DNA from: Bacteroidota bacterium
GTDB taxonomy: Bacteria > Bacteroidota > Bacteroidia > Chitinophagales > Chitinophagaceae
Length of the DNA: 64,000 bases
Assembly: GCA_023387985.1 (NCBI GenBank)
Contig: JAEWHC010000002.1
Span: 287,256 to 351,255 of the forward strand
Direction of reading: 5' to 3'
Under the pieces are notes generated by a model. The model worked only from the letters and a program-made list of their open reading frames with translations. It did not search any database and was not told where the DNA came from. A program made the translations under genes and the position numbers. Positions 1-8,480 of the stretch are shown here, one piece after another; positions within the stretch are counted from its first letter, which is position 1; every line of letters begins with the position of its first letter.

Positions 1-15
1 AATATCTCGTCGTAT

Positions 16-26
16 TACCTGAGGTA
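16..26. promoter_or_regulatory. Short palindrome upstream of the first regulator
   Basis: TACCT-g-AGGTA is a perfect 11-bp palindrome about 30 bp before the ATG at 55. It could be an operator for one of the two HTH regulators of the R-M locus. It is short and AT/GC mixed, so chance is a real alternative. Confidence 0.25.
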
Positions 27-54
27 TGATGAGGTTTAAATAAGCAATTAATAA

Positions 55-315
55 ATGATAAAATCTAAGCCGAAATTATCGGATGAATACATCCATGAAC
101 ATCGTGAAAAAATTGGTAGAAGTATTCGACTTTTAAGAGAAAGGAAGGGTTATAGCCAGGATGATTTAGCTGAAATTATGCAGGTACACCGCTCAACTAT
201 ATCAAAGATTGAAACAGGAAAATTTGCAGTTTCTGTCGATTACTTGGTTAAGTTCGGATGGTACTTAGATTTTTCGATTGCTTTAGAACCAGTTGAAAGC
301 AAAGCATCGAAGTGA
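55..315 (+). CDS. XRE-family HTH regulator (86 aa) of an R-M locus
   Basis: This is a small DNA-binding protein of the Cro/C1 helix-turn-helix type. The HTH covers roughly residues 20-75, with the pattern S-I-R-L-L-R-E-R-K-G-Y-S-Q-D-D-L-A and then S-T-I-S-K-I-E-T-G-K, which is the usual recognition helix and turn. It lies directly upstream of vsr and the cytosine methyltransferase on the same strand, and its 3' end is about 40 bp from the preferred vsr start. By context it probably regulates these genes. It differs from the second HTH protein at 4686-4898, so the locus has two regulators. The size fits R-M controller proteins (about 70-90 aa), but a direct controller role is inferred. Confidence 0.8.
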   Translation: MIKSKPKLSDEYIHEHREKIGRSIRLLRERKGYSQDDLAEIMQVHRSTISKIETGKFAVSVDYLVKFGWYLDFSIALEPVESKASK

Positions 316-355
316 AGTAAGAATGCTTCGCATGAAGTATAGTTATGATTTAAGA

Positions 356-823
356 ATGACTGCAAAGAAAACATATATAAGAGATAAACGGTCACCGAAG
401 CCCTCTAATGATACTGTATCAAAAGTTATGAGTGCAAATAGGGCACAAGGTACAAAGCCGGAGTTGTTATTAAGAAGACTACTTTGGAAAAGTGGTTTAC
501 GAGGCTATAGGAAAAATGTTAAGGGACTTCCAGGAAAGCCAGACATCTGTTTCACAAAAACCAAACTATCCATTTTTATTAACGGATGCTTTTGGCATAG
601 GTGCCCACATTGTAATCTTCCACTACCAAAATCTAATCAACAATTTTGGAAGGATAAATTTGAAGCGAATGTCAACAGAGATTTAAATAAACAAAATATG
701 CTAAAAGAACTGGGTTGGCAGACATTGACCATTTGGGAATGTGAATTAAAGAATAACAACGTTTCCTTTTTAATAGATAATATTCAGAATATAATTTCAA
801 GTAATGGCAACAAAAAAAGCTAA
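356..823 (+). CDS. vsr: Very short patch repair endonuclease (Vsr)
   Basis: Vsr nicks DNA 5' of the T in T:G mismatches that arise when 5-methylcytosine deaminates, and so protects sites of a C5-methyltransferase. Visible family signatures are MSANRAQGTKPELLLRRLLW near residue 25 (the N-terminal E that helps bind metal), PDICF with the catalytic Asp, FINGCFWHRCPHC with the active-site His residues and zinc-ligand Cys/His, and a late W-E-C-E-L. Starting at the ATG at 356 gives 155 aa, close to the 156 aa of E. coli Vsr. An in-frame ATG at 293 would overlap the upstream regulator and adds no family sequence. It overlaps the next gene by 20 bp, so it is translated with its partner methyltransferase. 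Confidence 0.93.
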   Translation: MTAKKTYIRDKRSPKPSNDTVSKVMSANRAQGTKPELLLRRLLWKSGLRGYRKNVKGLPGKPDICFTKTKLSIFINGCFWHRCPHCNLPLPKSNQQFWKDKFEANVNRDLNKQNMLKELGWQTLTIWECELKNNNVSFLIDNIQNIISSNGNKKS

Positions 824-2105
824 GATAAAAGGTGCTCAAATTGACAAGATAAAAGTAGTTGAACTATTTGCAGGTGTTGGCGGCTTCAGGATTGGGCTTG
901 AGGGTTGGGAAGGTATGTCCGCATTATCTGGTTATAAAAAGCCATTGGATAGCATCTATGAAGTAGTTTGGAGTAATCAATGGGAACCCTCTACTAAATT
1001 GCAACATGCTTCCAGCGTTTACGAAGGGAGGTTTGGCTCAGAACATCATTCTAATGAAGATATTGAGCAGGTAAAAACAGCCGATATACCAGACCATGAT
1101 ATGTTGGTAGGCGGCTTTCCATGTCAAGATTATTCTGTCGCCAAACAGCTAAGTAAATCTCATGGCATCGTTGGCAAAAAAGGTGTCCTTTGGTGGCAAA
1201 TACATCGCATTTTAGATGAAAAGGGTGATAAAAAACCAAAATATGTTTTTTTAGAGAATGTTGACCGTTTGATTAAATCTCCCGTAAGCCAGCGAGGGCG
1301 TGATTTCGCAATAATCCTTGCTTCTCTTTCTGATTTGGGATATGTTGTTGAATGGCGTGTTATAAATGCGGCAGATTATGGTTTGCCTCAAAGACGAAGG
1401 AGGATATTCATTTTTGCTTATCACAAGTCATCGGAAATCTATAAGAAGATAAAAGACCCAATTGATTGGATAAAACATGAAGGTTTATTTGCAAAGGCAT
1501 TTGAGATCCAGGCAGAGAATGACATGAATTTTCCTTTTGACATTAAAGGCGATTTGGTGGAAATTACGGAGAACTTTAATAAAAAGAATGGAAGTTCAAG
1601 TCCCTTTGGTAATACAGGTGTTATGATTGACAGGCAAGTCTGGACATTAGATGCTAAGCCAAATTATGACGGTCCTTATACAACCTTAGGGGATATTGTT
1701 CAAGATATAAAAGAAGTTCCAGGTGACTATTTCCTTAACGGTGAAACAGACCAATGGGTTTATCTAAAGGGCGCTAAAAAGGAACCACGGAAAAAAAGTA
1801 ATGGTGAAATATTTTATTATGTTGAGGGTCCCATGTCTTTTCCTGACCCATTAGATAAACCTGCAAGAACTATTATCACTTCTGAAGGCGGAAAGACCCC
1901 GAGCAGATTTAAACATGTGATTAATCAAAGTGGCAAGCTACGTAGACTTACTCCTGTTGAACTTGAGAGAGCGAATATGTTCCCAGACAATCATACAGCT
2001 GGTGCTAACGATACAAAGAGAGCTTTTTTCATGGGTAATGCTTTAGTAGTAGGGGTTATTGAAAAGGTAGGTATTGCTCTAAAACAGTTATTACTGAACG
2101 AATAA
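804..2105 (+). CDS. DNA (cytosine-5) methyltransferase, Dcm-type
   Basis: The 433-aa enzyme transfers a methyl group from SAM to C5 of cytosine in its recognition site. Motif I (ELFAGVGGFRIGLEG) is near residues 19-33, motif IV with the catalytic Cys reads GGFPCQDYS near residue 105, motif VI is FLENVDRL near 149, and motif VIII is QRRRRIFIF near 196. The C-terminal motifs LTPVELERANMFPD and GNALVVGVIEKV (motif X) are also present, so the enzyme looks complete. It overlaps vsr by 20 bp and converges with the nuclease gene 2 bp downstream. The recognition sequence cannot be read from the protein. The Vsr partner supports 5mC modification. Confidence 0.95.
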   Translation: MATKKAKIKGAQIDKIKVVELFAGVGGFRIGLEGWEGMSALSGYKKPLDSIYEVVWSNQWEPSTKLQHASSVYEGRFGSEHHSNEDIEQVKTADIPDHDMLVGGFPCQDYSVAKQLSKSHGIVGKKGVLWWQIHRILDEKGDKKPKYVFLENVDRLIKSPVSQRGRDFAIILASLSDLGYVVEWRVINAADYGLPQRRRRIFIFAYHKSSEIYKKIKDPIDWIKHEGLFAKAFEIQAENDMNFPFDIKGDLVEITENFNKKNGSSSPFGNTGVMIDRQVWTLDAKPNYDGPYTTLGDIVQDIKEVPGDYFLNGETDQWVYLKGAKKEPRKKSNGEIFYYVEGPMSFPDPLDKPARTIITSEGGKTPSRFKHVINQSGKLRRLTPVELERANMFPDNHTAGANDTKRAFFMGNALVVGVIEKVGIALKQLLLNE

Positions 2106-2107
2106 GA

Positions 2108-2728
2108 TCATACTCCAACTTCAAACTTCAATATTTCACGTAGAAGGCTTTTTCTTGCATAAAAAGCTCTTGAGGTAGAACCGTGCCCAGCTCCTTTGGT
2201 TCTCGCTTGTATCCATTTTCCATCTTTACCGGTAAGGGCACCAAATCCACTTTTTATACACTTCATCCTTATTGTCTCGTAATCAGTCTCAATTTCCTTA
2301 ATTAACTTACTGTCAGTAATAAAATCAAATGACTGCACTTTTAGTAACTCAGCCTTTTCATTATGATGTCCATTCCAGGTGACAGCACAGAATATTATCG
2401 ATTTGAGTTTTTCCCAACAATGACTTTTGTAAAACGGTGTCTCAGTTAATTTTTGTGGATTTATCATAGTGATAGCCATTGTTTCCTTTGGCGTCCAACA
2501 CCCCTTTACTTTATAGTAAGCCGTTGATTTTAGTTCAAATCCTAGCCCATTTGGTGCCTGCTTATTATTATTGTCTAATCCAGCAAGTCGCTCTAATACC
2601 ATTCCCTTCCATCCTTTATTTTGATAACCATTAATATAGGTGGTAATGTTATGTAGTCTTGCAATAGCTCCCAAATCCACTCCAATATGAGCGTTTAGGT
2701 TTTTTATGGCAACAATACGAGTAATCAT
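2108..2728 (-). CDS. MutH/Sau3AI-like restriction endonuclease candidate
   Basis: The 206-aa protein resembles the MutH fold of PD-(D/E)XK nucleases. Around residues 39-68 it has KGWKGMVLERLAG, which is like the G-x-x-LE-x-x-LG segment of MutH, then QAPNGLGFELKS carrying the E-x-K pair. A later FYKSHCWEKLKSIIF and the C-terminal SRAFYARKSLLREIL match the order of MutH segments. It abuts the methyltransferase tail to tail, so it is the obvious cognate restriction enzyme. One oddity is that the Asp expected in the PD element just before E-x-K reads Asn (P-N). The enzyme may use another acid or be impaired. MvaI/BcnI-type enzymes are the main alternative family. It is the last gene of a five-gene - strand operon. 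Confidence 0.75.
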   Translation of the reverse strand: MITRIVAIKNLNAHIGVDLGAIARLHNITTYINGYQNKGWKGMVLERLAGLDNNNKQAPNGLGFELKSTAYYKVKGCWTPKETMAITMINPQKLTETPFYKSHCWEKLKSIIFCAVTWNGHHNEKAELLKVQSFDFITDSKLIKEIETDYETIRMKCIKSGFGALTGKDGKWIQARTKGAGHGSTSRAFYARKSLLREILKFEVGV

Positions 2729-2745
2729 GTTTTTATTAAATCAAT

Positions 2746-3261
2746 TTATATCAATTCTTTTAAAGAGTTCATTGAAAGCCATCGTCCTTGTCCATTAGGA
2801 TAATTCACATCTTCCTGTCCCCATATCCATTTATATACATTAAGTAGCAGTTCTATAGTTAAACCAATATTATTCTTGGGCGTACATTCATTTAATACAT
2901 CTTCTGGCTCTTTACCATTACATACATCCTCCAGGCAGTTTATAACCTGAACTCCAAATTCGTAATCGGCATTTATTTTAGTTTCTATATCCTCATATAA
3001 CTCTGCATGTGTCACAAGCCATAATTCATTATCCATTTCATTATAGATGAACACCATGAAGTCTGATTTAGATAGTCGACCCCAACTTCTTTTGCCACCC
3101 GGCTTATTAATCACAATCTTCCTACCATCCGATAATGTTTCTACATCATACAATAAATATGGTATACCATTTATTTCGTTTCTAAAATCTTCTTTTATAT
3201 TATTCTTGACCTTTAGTGGTACTAATCTTACATCATAATTAAATCTGTTAGCCATTACCAT
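2746..3261 (-). CDS. Unrecognised protein in the R-M operon (171 aa)
   Basis: I do not recognise this protein. It is soluble, with no signal peptide or membrane segment, mixed alpha/beta in appearance and rather acidic in its C-terminal half. It has a basic K-P-G-G-K-R-S-W-G segment near residue 53 followed by S-K-S-D-F-M-V-F-I-Y. The basic loop then D-F-M-V resembles the core of some nuclease-fold proteins, but no clear catalytic set is visible. It sits 17 bp upstream of the MutH-like nuclease and 23 bp downstream of the 255-aa gene, in one - strand operon under the C-protein-like regulator. A second in-frame ATG two codons in is equally possible as the start. Confidence 0.75.
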   Translation of the reverse strand: MVMANRFNYDVRLVPLKVKNNIKEDFRNEINGIPYLLYDVETLSDGRKIVINKPGGKRSWGRLSKSDFMVFIYNEMDNELWLVTHAELYEDIETKINADYEFGVQVINCLEDVCNGKEPEDVLNECTPKNNIGLTIELLLNVYKWIWGQEDVNYPNGQGRWLSMNSLKELI

Positions 3262-3284
3262 TTTTGATTTTAAAGTCGAATTAC

Positions 3285-4052
3285 CTATGGTTGCAATTGA
3301 GGGAAAGCACTAATTGCACCCCTTAAAGAAATTGGGTTCAATCCTGCCGGTGGTCGTACAAGTCCTCCGGCGAACTTCATTAGTTCCAACAGAAAATCAG
3401 CTTCTGATAAATTTCTTCTGTGCAGAACAATGTTTATAATGTGAGCATAGGTAAGTAGATTATTATAACGTCCAATTCCAGATGCAATATCATAACCTAA
3501 TGTAAAATACTTTGTATCCTCGTTCAACGCTATCAGCTCTAAATAATAGAGGAAAACTTCTAACGGTTCTCCAAAGTCAGCAGGCAAACTCTTTTTAATT
3601 TCATCAACTACATCAGTAGGTGGTGAGTATCTCCAGTTACCATTGTTATCCTGTACATGGTCTAAAGCCATAGCATTCCTTACACATAATGCACCAAGCA
3701 ATTGTAATGCGTCATAATTCGGTATCAATTTGATGAAACCCTTGAATACTTCTTCAAAAGTTCCAATACGGGGCACCATTTGCCCTTGGAAAAAAGTCGT
3801 TGGCGACATGTCGTTTGGATTATTCGCCTTATGCCCATCCTGATACTTTATTTGTGATGAGGAATATTCTTTTCCGGGCTTACCTACTTTCAACTCATAA
3901 TCATTGTATGTATAAATAGTTGTATAAATTTTATTTGCTGGGTCATGACTATTTGGGAATTGTATTGCTTCTTGAATAAGAGCATTTCTTCTTGGCAAAT
4001 AGATCTGTTTCAATAATCGGGGTCTGTCGGTACTTAATTTAAGCGATTGCAT
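3285..4052 (-). CDS. Unrecognised protein in the R-M operon (255 aa)
   Basis: No family was recognised. The protein is soluble. It has an N-terminal basic stretch (RPRLLKQIYLPRRNALIQEA), a middle region rich in Asn, Gly and Lys, and a mainly helical C-terminal half ending with the hydrophobic segment FLLELMKFAGGLVRPPAGLNP. No nuclease, helicase or methylase motif is visible. It lies 8 bp after the 207-aa nuclease-like gene and 23 bp before the 171-aa gene, so co-transcription is very likely. Its constant placement between nuclease-like genes suggests a role in restriction or a linked defence activity, but that is inference only. Confidence 0.75.
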   Translation of the reverse strand: MQSLKLSTDRPRLLKQIYLPRRNALIQEAIQFPNSHDPANKIYTTIYTYNDYELKVGKPGKEYSSSQIKYQDGHKANNPNDMSPTTFFQGQMVPRIGTFEEVFKGFIKLIPNYDALQLLGALCVRNAMALDHVQDNNGNWRYSPPTDVVDEIKKSLPADFGEPLEVFLYYLELIALNEDTKYFTLGYDIASGIGRYNNLLTYAHIINIVLHRRNLSEADFLLELMKFAGGLVRPPAGLNPISLRGAISAFPQLQP

Positions 4053-4060
4053 TAAAAGGG

Positions 4061-4684
4061 TTAGTTGTTTTGTATTTTATGTCTTCCTATTGCTAATTCA
4101 ATCAATTTTGATTTCTTTATAATTATGTTCACTGGTTGTTCAGCTAACTGTGATGAATAAAAGAAATAGAAAGGTCTTGCATCATTCCTGTAGTGGATAC
4201 CACTGGTTCCGTTTTCCCTTATCGCAGTTGCAATTCTAAGTGCTCGTTCATGGTCGACGTTATAGCTTTCTAACATTTGAATAATTGCACTTCTGCGGAT
4301 AATTACTAAATCGACCTTAGTTATCTCATCAGCAGAGAAACCCTTATCTTTTTTTGCCCACAGCCAGGCTAACAAATAGTATTGCGTTGCTTTTGTATTG
4401 TCGTAGAACCAACCATCAACGAGTTGACCGCTTTGGAGTAGAAAGTTTATTTCAAAAGCAAATGTTGGCAGGTCCTTATTCACGTAATGTGCAGCAGCCT
4501 TCTCGTCAACAATCATATTCGTTATCTGCTTATAATCAAATTTTACATCTTGTCCTGCCATTTGATGAGTTATATCATTGTATCTGACCAAGTTCCTTAC
4601 ATGATGCGGATAGAAGTTCTTGTCTAAGTACTTGCCAATTTCGACTTCAGCGGCACTATCAGATTTCCTTAAAGTGGTTGCCAT
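4061..4684 (-). CDS. Candidate PD-(D/E)XK-fold protein (207 aa)
   Basis: The family is not recognised by name, but the first 90 residues read like a restriction-type nuclease core. They run MAGQDVKFDY near residue 45 (candidate catalytic Asp), a strand ending in I-V-D-E-K near 60 (a D-x-K pair), and then LPTFAFEINFL with a buried Glu. The rest has W-F-Y-D-N-T-K-A-T-Q-Y-Y-L-L-A-W and a helical C-terminus. It begins 1 bp after the stop of the C-protein-like gene, which is where C-controlled systems often place the R gene. It might therefore be a second nuclease beside the MutH-like protein. The fold call rests on motif spacing only. Confidence 0.55.
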   Translation of the reverse strand: MATTLRKSDSAAEVEIGKYLDKNFYPHHVRNLVRYNDITHQMAGQDVKFDYKQITNMIVDEKAAAHYVNKDLPTFAFEINFLLQSGQLVDGWFYDNTKATQYYLLAWLWAKKDKGFSADEITKVDLVIIRRSAIIQMLESYNVDHERALRIATAIRENGTSGIHYRNDARPFYFFYSSQLAEQPVNIIIKKSKLIELAIGRHKIQNN

Positions 4685-4685
4685 A

Positions 4686-4898
4686 TTAAAAATTAAAAAG
4701 GTCTTTTTCTTTTAATCCCAGTGCTTTAGCTAACTTTTCTACTACCACAATTGATACATTTCTTTCGCCCTTTTCAATACTGGGTACATAAGTCCTATCA
4801 AGATCAGCCATAAGTGCAAGTGCCTCCTGTGACAGGTTGCGTTCAAGCCTTAACTTCTTAATCCTTGCACCGAACTTTTTCCTAATGTCCATTTCCAA
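4686..4898 (-). CDS. C-protein-like XRE regulator (70 aa)
   Basis: The protein is a single HTH domain: residues 8-65 hold FGARIKKLRLERNLSQEALA, then DRTYVPSIEKGERNVSI, then VVEKLAKALGLKEKDLF. Size and layout match controller (C) proteins of type II R-M systems, which first activate and then repress their own operon to delay restriction. The R-x-Y-V-P-S-I-E-K-G-E-R-N segment is characteristic of that group. It is the first gene of the five-gene - strand operon that ends with the MutH-like nuclease. An inverted repeat lies 15-41 bp upstream of its start and is a likely self-operator. Confidence 0.85.
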   Translation of the reverse strand: MEMDIRKKFGARIKKLRLERNLSQEALALMADLDRTYVPSIEKGERNVSIVVVEKLAKALGLKEKDLFNF

Positions 4899-4912
4899 AT
4901 ATCAGGGTTATG

Positions 4913-4939
4913 TGACAATTGTACAACGGACAACTGTCA
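4913..4939 (-). promoter_or_regulatory. Inverted-repeat operator candidate for the C-protein-like gene
   Basis: TGACAATTGT (4913-4922) and ACAACTGTCA (4930-4939) are inverted copies with 9 of 10 positions matching, separated by 7 bp. The element sits 15 bp upstream of the HTH gene start, the usual place for a C-protein box. It would control the whole R-M operon. Confidence 0.5.
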
Positions 4940-5074
4940 ACGTTTGTTTGTTTGGTTTTTAGTAAAGTTCCTATGACTAATAAGGGATAGAAAGAATATT
5001 TTACTTTCGAGCATTAATATAACATTCGTTACTATGCAGAGTAAAGCTGCTGCGTATCACACATATAAGATAAA

Positions 5075-7060
5075 ATGACCATAACGCACAAGATAGATAC
5101 CTTTTTATTTACCATTTTCCCTGACCTAAAAGGTGCAGGTAATGAAGCAATCATTGAGGCTTTTAAGAAATATTATACCTACGGTCCATACAAACCCAAA
5201 GTTTCAATAGACGGCGATGTTGTTAATATCGTAATAGATACACCAGCAATAGTTTCTCAGGAAACTGACTACAAGAAAGTAGTCGCTTTGTGTGAAAAAG
5301 GAAAGTACAATGAAGCAAAGCCAATTCTGAAAAAACTTATCGAGAAAAACCCGTCCAATTCTGAATACCACAGAATAATGGGTCAGGTACTTTCAGATGA
5401 AGGAGACCAGGAAGAAGCTATCAATTATCTAATCGATGCACTTCGTTGGGATAGCAAGAACGGGTGGGCTCTATTGATGATGGGTAACATTTTTGCGAAA
5501 TACAAAGAAGACATTCCAACTGCAATAAAATACTATGACCAGGCTCTTGTATCTAATACTAAGGACAACATCATTTTTACAAACATCGGGTATGTATTAA
5601 TGCAGCAGGGCAAGTATGAAGAGGCAAAGAAATACTTATGGGAAGCCGTTAAAATTAATCCTGACTATCCCAATACTCATATCACTTTAGGTATAATAGC
5701 AGAGAAAGAGGATGACCTGCCTTCTGCTTTCTTCAGCACGATACAGGCATTAAAACTATCGAGCACCAAGGATTTGATATACCAGAACGGACTAAAACAG
5801 GCATTTAACCTTGCTAACAGAATAATAGGCTTGGGTGCAGGTAAAAAGATATTCAGAGAATACAGGCACAAGCTGGAATTTGATGGTGGTACAGAAGTAG
5901 ATATTGTAGCAGAGGATGAAATGCCAACTGCTGCAAGGATTGAATTTGCTGAGGTCTATAATCTTAAAAAACACATCATTCGCTACAAAGATGGCTACCC
6001 TGCTGTAGAGCATCTGATAATGCATGAGCTGGTACATTTAGATTTTGTACTACAGGCAAGGAAAGAAGAGGTCAATCAACTGTTCACCGCTACTTAGCAA
6101 CACCGCAACGACTTTGTAAGAAGTATCGACCAGAGCATAAAGAAGTTGAAAAAAACGAACATCCCACAAGAGGCAATCGACAAATATTGTACAAGCCTTT
6201 TTGATGGTATGAACTTGCAAGCATACAACACACCTATTGACTTATTCATTGAGACTTTTCTATACAATGATTTTGCAGAGTTAAGACCCTACCAATTCCT
6301 TTCTCTTTATACTTTAAATCAACAAGGCTTAAAAGCTGTTACAGATAAAACCACTGTTAACCTATCACCACCAGATATTCTTTCAAAAAGCAAGATTTAT
6401 AACATCGTAAATGCTTTGCATCTCAAACATCTTTTCGGTGTTGACCTGATAAAAGAGTTTCAAGCATCTCAATCAGAATTGAAACAGGCAACCACTTTTT
6501 ACGAAGAGTTTTTACAATACAAGGACGACAAAGAACCTGGGGAGGAATATGAGTTAGTGCTGCATTGGGCAGAGGACTTGAAGATTGATAACAATTTTGA
6601 ACTGGTTGACGAGAATGAATACAGGACAAAAAGAACTGACATAGACAACTTGCTGGCTTCTATTGAGCAAGACCCTTTCGACATAGAAAGCAAAAGTCCC
6701 TACAAGGATAGGGAGATGGAAAAGTTTCAGAAGTCACAAGAGAAGTTAGGTACTAATCCGGCTGTTGTCATGTTTATGGTAGATGCGTTGAAATACTTTC
6801 AGAGTATGCCAGATGCAGATATAAAGAAGATTGCTTTTGAAATTGCTACCAACGGCACACAAGGTTACAGACCAGACAAAGCAGATTACAGGATAAGTTT
6901 TATGCCAGGCAAACTGTTTTCAGGTTACCACATTTTGGCGTACTACTACGTTAGTTGGAAGTTGGTTCTACCTGAGATGGTTTCTCAGCTACAGTTGCCT
7001 TTTGACAAAGAATATCAGATGGCGGTCTCAATGTACAATTTGGAAAATGGTGGTGAATAA
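5075..7060 (+). pseudogene. TPR protein with HEXXH metallopeptidase motif, split by an in-frame amber stop
   Basis: Two open segments (5075-6097 and 6098-7060) lie in the same frame and are separated only by one TAG at 6095-6097. The frame stays open across the break, reading LFTAT-stop-QHRNDFVRSIDQS. The second part has no good start codon (first candidate TTG at 6146), so this was one gene of about 660 codons. Residues 65-230 carry several tetratricopeptide repeats (AKPILKKLIEKNPSNSEYHR, EEAINYLIDALRWD, EEAKKYLWEAVKINPDYPNT). A zinc-peptidase HELVH motif at residues 318-322 lies just before the stop. The C-terminal 300 residues are unrecognised. A nonsense mutation or sequencing error is likeliest. 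Readthrough is possible but unsupported. It lies next to the R-M locus and may be an accessory or defence gene. Confidence 0.75.
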
Positions 7061-8185
7061 ATGTCTATGCAAACTTTTAATTGTAAAGTCTTAGGGATAT
7101 ATAATTGATTTATTGCACGAACAACAAATCAACACTCAACATCGTTGTGTCACTCACTTGTACGTTCCGTAACATTATTGAGCAGATTGGCTTCAGCCAA
7201 AGGTAGCTAAGCTAACACACGTAGCAATGCAATAGCCACCTTTGGCTTCCCACAGCAAGAGCCACTCGTTCCTCATGGCACTTGCTTTCTGCTTGGCTTC
7301 TTTTTCAGCGGTAGAATAAATCCAGGCAATAGTAATTCTCACATCAGCACGACCCACGCTGCAAGGTAAAGCGGTGTTCCTCATGCCTATTCGGCAAGCA
7401 GATGCGCCAAACCATTGCAGCATTGCCAATAAAGCTGTTTATGATACTTGTATGGTATTGGCAAAGCTGACAATGCCCTGCGGGTGCTTCGCTACGCTTC
7501 GCAGTTTGTCACACTGCTTGCAGCTCATACGGCATTCGTCACGGCAGCTCCTGTGTCCTTCATGCCACCTCATTCATTTCGTCCTTCGTTCCGCTCCATT
7601 ACACCACGTTCGTACCCTAAACATGTGCTACAAGGCATGGCATCCCTTAGCCACTCACGATGCCACTACACAAATGGAATGCACATACCTTTCCGCAAAC
7701 CCACCGCTACAATACTCACTGGGTTCCATTCCGCTACACTACGTCCTACTTTCATTTCGGTAGCCTTCAGTCCACCCGCTGCCAATAGTTTTGCTCGCCT
7801 TGCGTACCACTGTCTGCGTTACGGGGCTGCACTGTCACAAACCCTTGCTCATGCACTGACCTTCCCACAAAGCCTTGAAGTGCATGTCACGTTCCGCCCC
7901 TTCACTGTGTGTCCATCGTTCCCTACGGTCACTTTACTGTCCACCCCAGCCAGTGGTGCTCGCAGCCACTTCCATTCGTTCCTCATTCCAGTGGCTTTGA
8001 CGGCTCGCTACGCTGCCATGCTACAGCCCCTGTTACTCCCAGGGGCGGCTAACGCTTCTTTTTGCCGCAGGCGCTTTTACCTTTTTGCCGACGCACAGGA
8101 CTAAATATGTACAGATTTGCTTGGTATTTAATTGCCCATTAGATTGCTTGGGTGAAATTGATTTATTAATTAAAAAAACATTTGA
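7061..8185. other. Gene-poor, pyrimidine-rich, GC-high stretch
   Basis: About 1.1 kb separates the TPR gene from the 81-aa gene. Roughly 7250-8100 is visibly richer in G+C than the surrounding island and strongly C/T-rich on the + strand, hence purine-rich on the - strand. Open frames here have low-complexity, Ser/Pro/His/Arg-rich translations and look accidental. The motif CGTTCC recurs (near 7268, 7588, 7892, 7917 and 7975), and TTCCTCAT occurs at 7271, 7376 and 7978. Perfect small hairpins include TTGGCTTCAGCCAA at 7187-7200 and TGCCAATA...TATTGGCA around 7424-7460. The pattern is more like a long structured transcript on the - strand than protein coding. Its identity is unknown. Confidence 0.5.
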
Positions 8186-8431
8186 ATGAAGTTTATTGAC
8201 TATCAAGAAGAAATCGAAAAATGGTTGAATGATAAAAACATTACCAATTTTGCTCCATTATCACAAAACAAGGAGTTTAAAGAGTTTATCCGTACACATT
8301 TTCCAGGCATTCCTGAAGATGCTTTGGTAAAAGCTATTCATCAATGTTCTATAGCAATAGGAAAGGAAGATGTAAACTCTTTTTCTGGTTGTGTAGCTAA
8401 CTCTTTGACGAACTTGGCTCAGGGTAAGTAA
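8186..8431 (+). CDS. Small unrecognised protein (81 aa)
   Basis: The translation is well balanced and protein-like, in contrast to the surrounding noncoding sequence. It is a soluble, helical protein, MKFIDYQEEIEKWLNDKNI at the N-terminus and SIAIGKEDVNSFSGCVANSL near the C-terminus. No domain was recognised. The ATG follows an A-rich leader, as is common in this phylum. The gene stands alone and is followed directly by the structured hairpin repeats at 8453-8865, so a link with those elements is possible but not shown. Codon use is AT-rich like the rest of the island. Confidence 0.6.
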   Translation: MKFIDYQEEIEKWLNDKNITNFAPLSQNKEFKEFIRTHFPGIPEDALVKAIHQCSIAIGKEDVNSFSGCVANSLTNLAQGK

Positions 8432-8452
8432 CAAATAAAAAAAGTGCAGCAA

Positions 8453-8478
8453 GTTAGGCGGCTATCGCAGCCCCTAAC
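8453..8478. repeat. 26-nt hairpin GTTAGG...CCTAAC
   Basis: GTTAGG-c-GGCT-atcgc-AGCC-CCTAAC forms a 10-bp stem with one bulged C and a 5-nt loop. It lies immediately before the larger hairpin at 8481-8559. It is not followed by a T-run and so does not look like a simple terminator. The arms resemble attC core sites but are in the wrong order for one. Confidence 0.6.
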
Positions 8479-8480
8479 TA

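Noticed and set aside
6095..6097. Programmed readthrough or pyrrolysine at the TAG codon
   Set aside because: No supporting element or tRNA is visible, and Bacteroidota are not known for it; a nonsense mutation or error is simpler.
7374..8104. Long + strand open frames in the pyrimidine-rich block
   Set aside because: Their translations are Ser/Pro/His/Arg/Thr-rich and low in complexity, several frames are open at once, and none shows a domain. This follows from composition rather than coding.
8453..8478. attC-like core (GTTAGGC and CCTAAC)
   Set aside because: The arms are in the reverse order to attC on both strands and only about 10 bp apart internally, so it is reported only as a hairpin.
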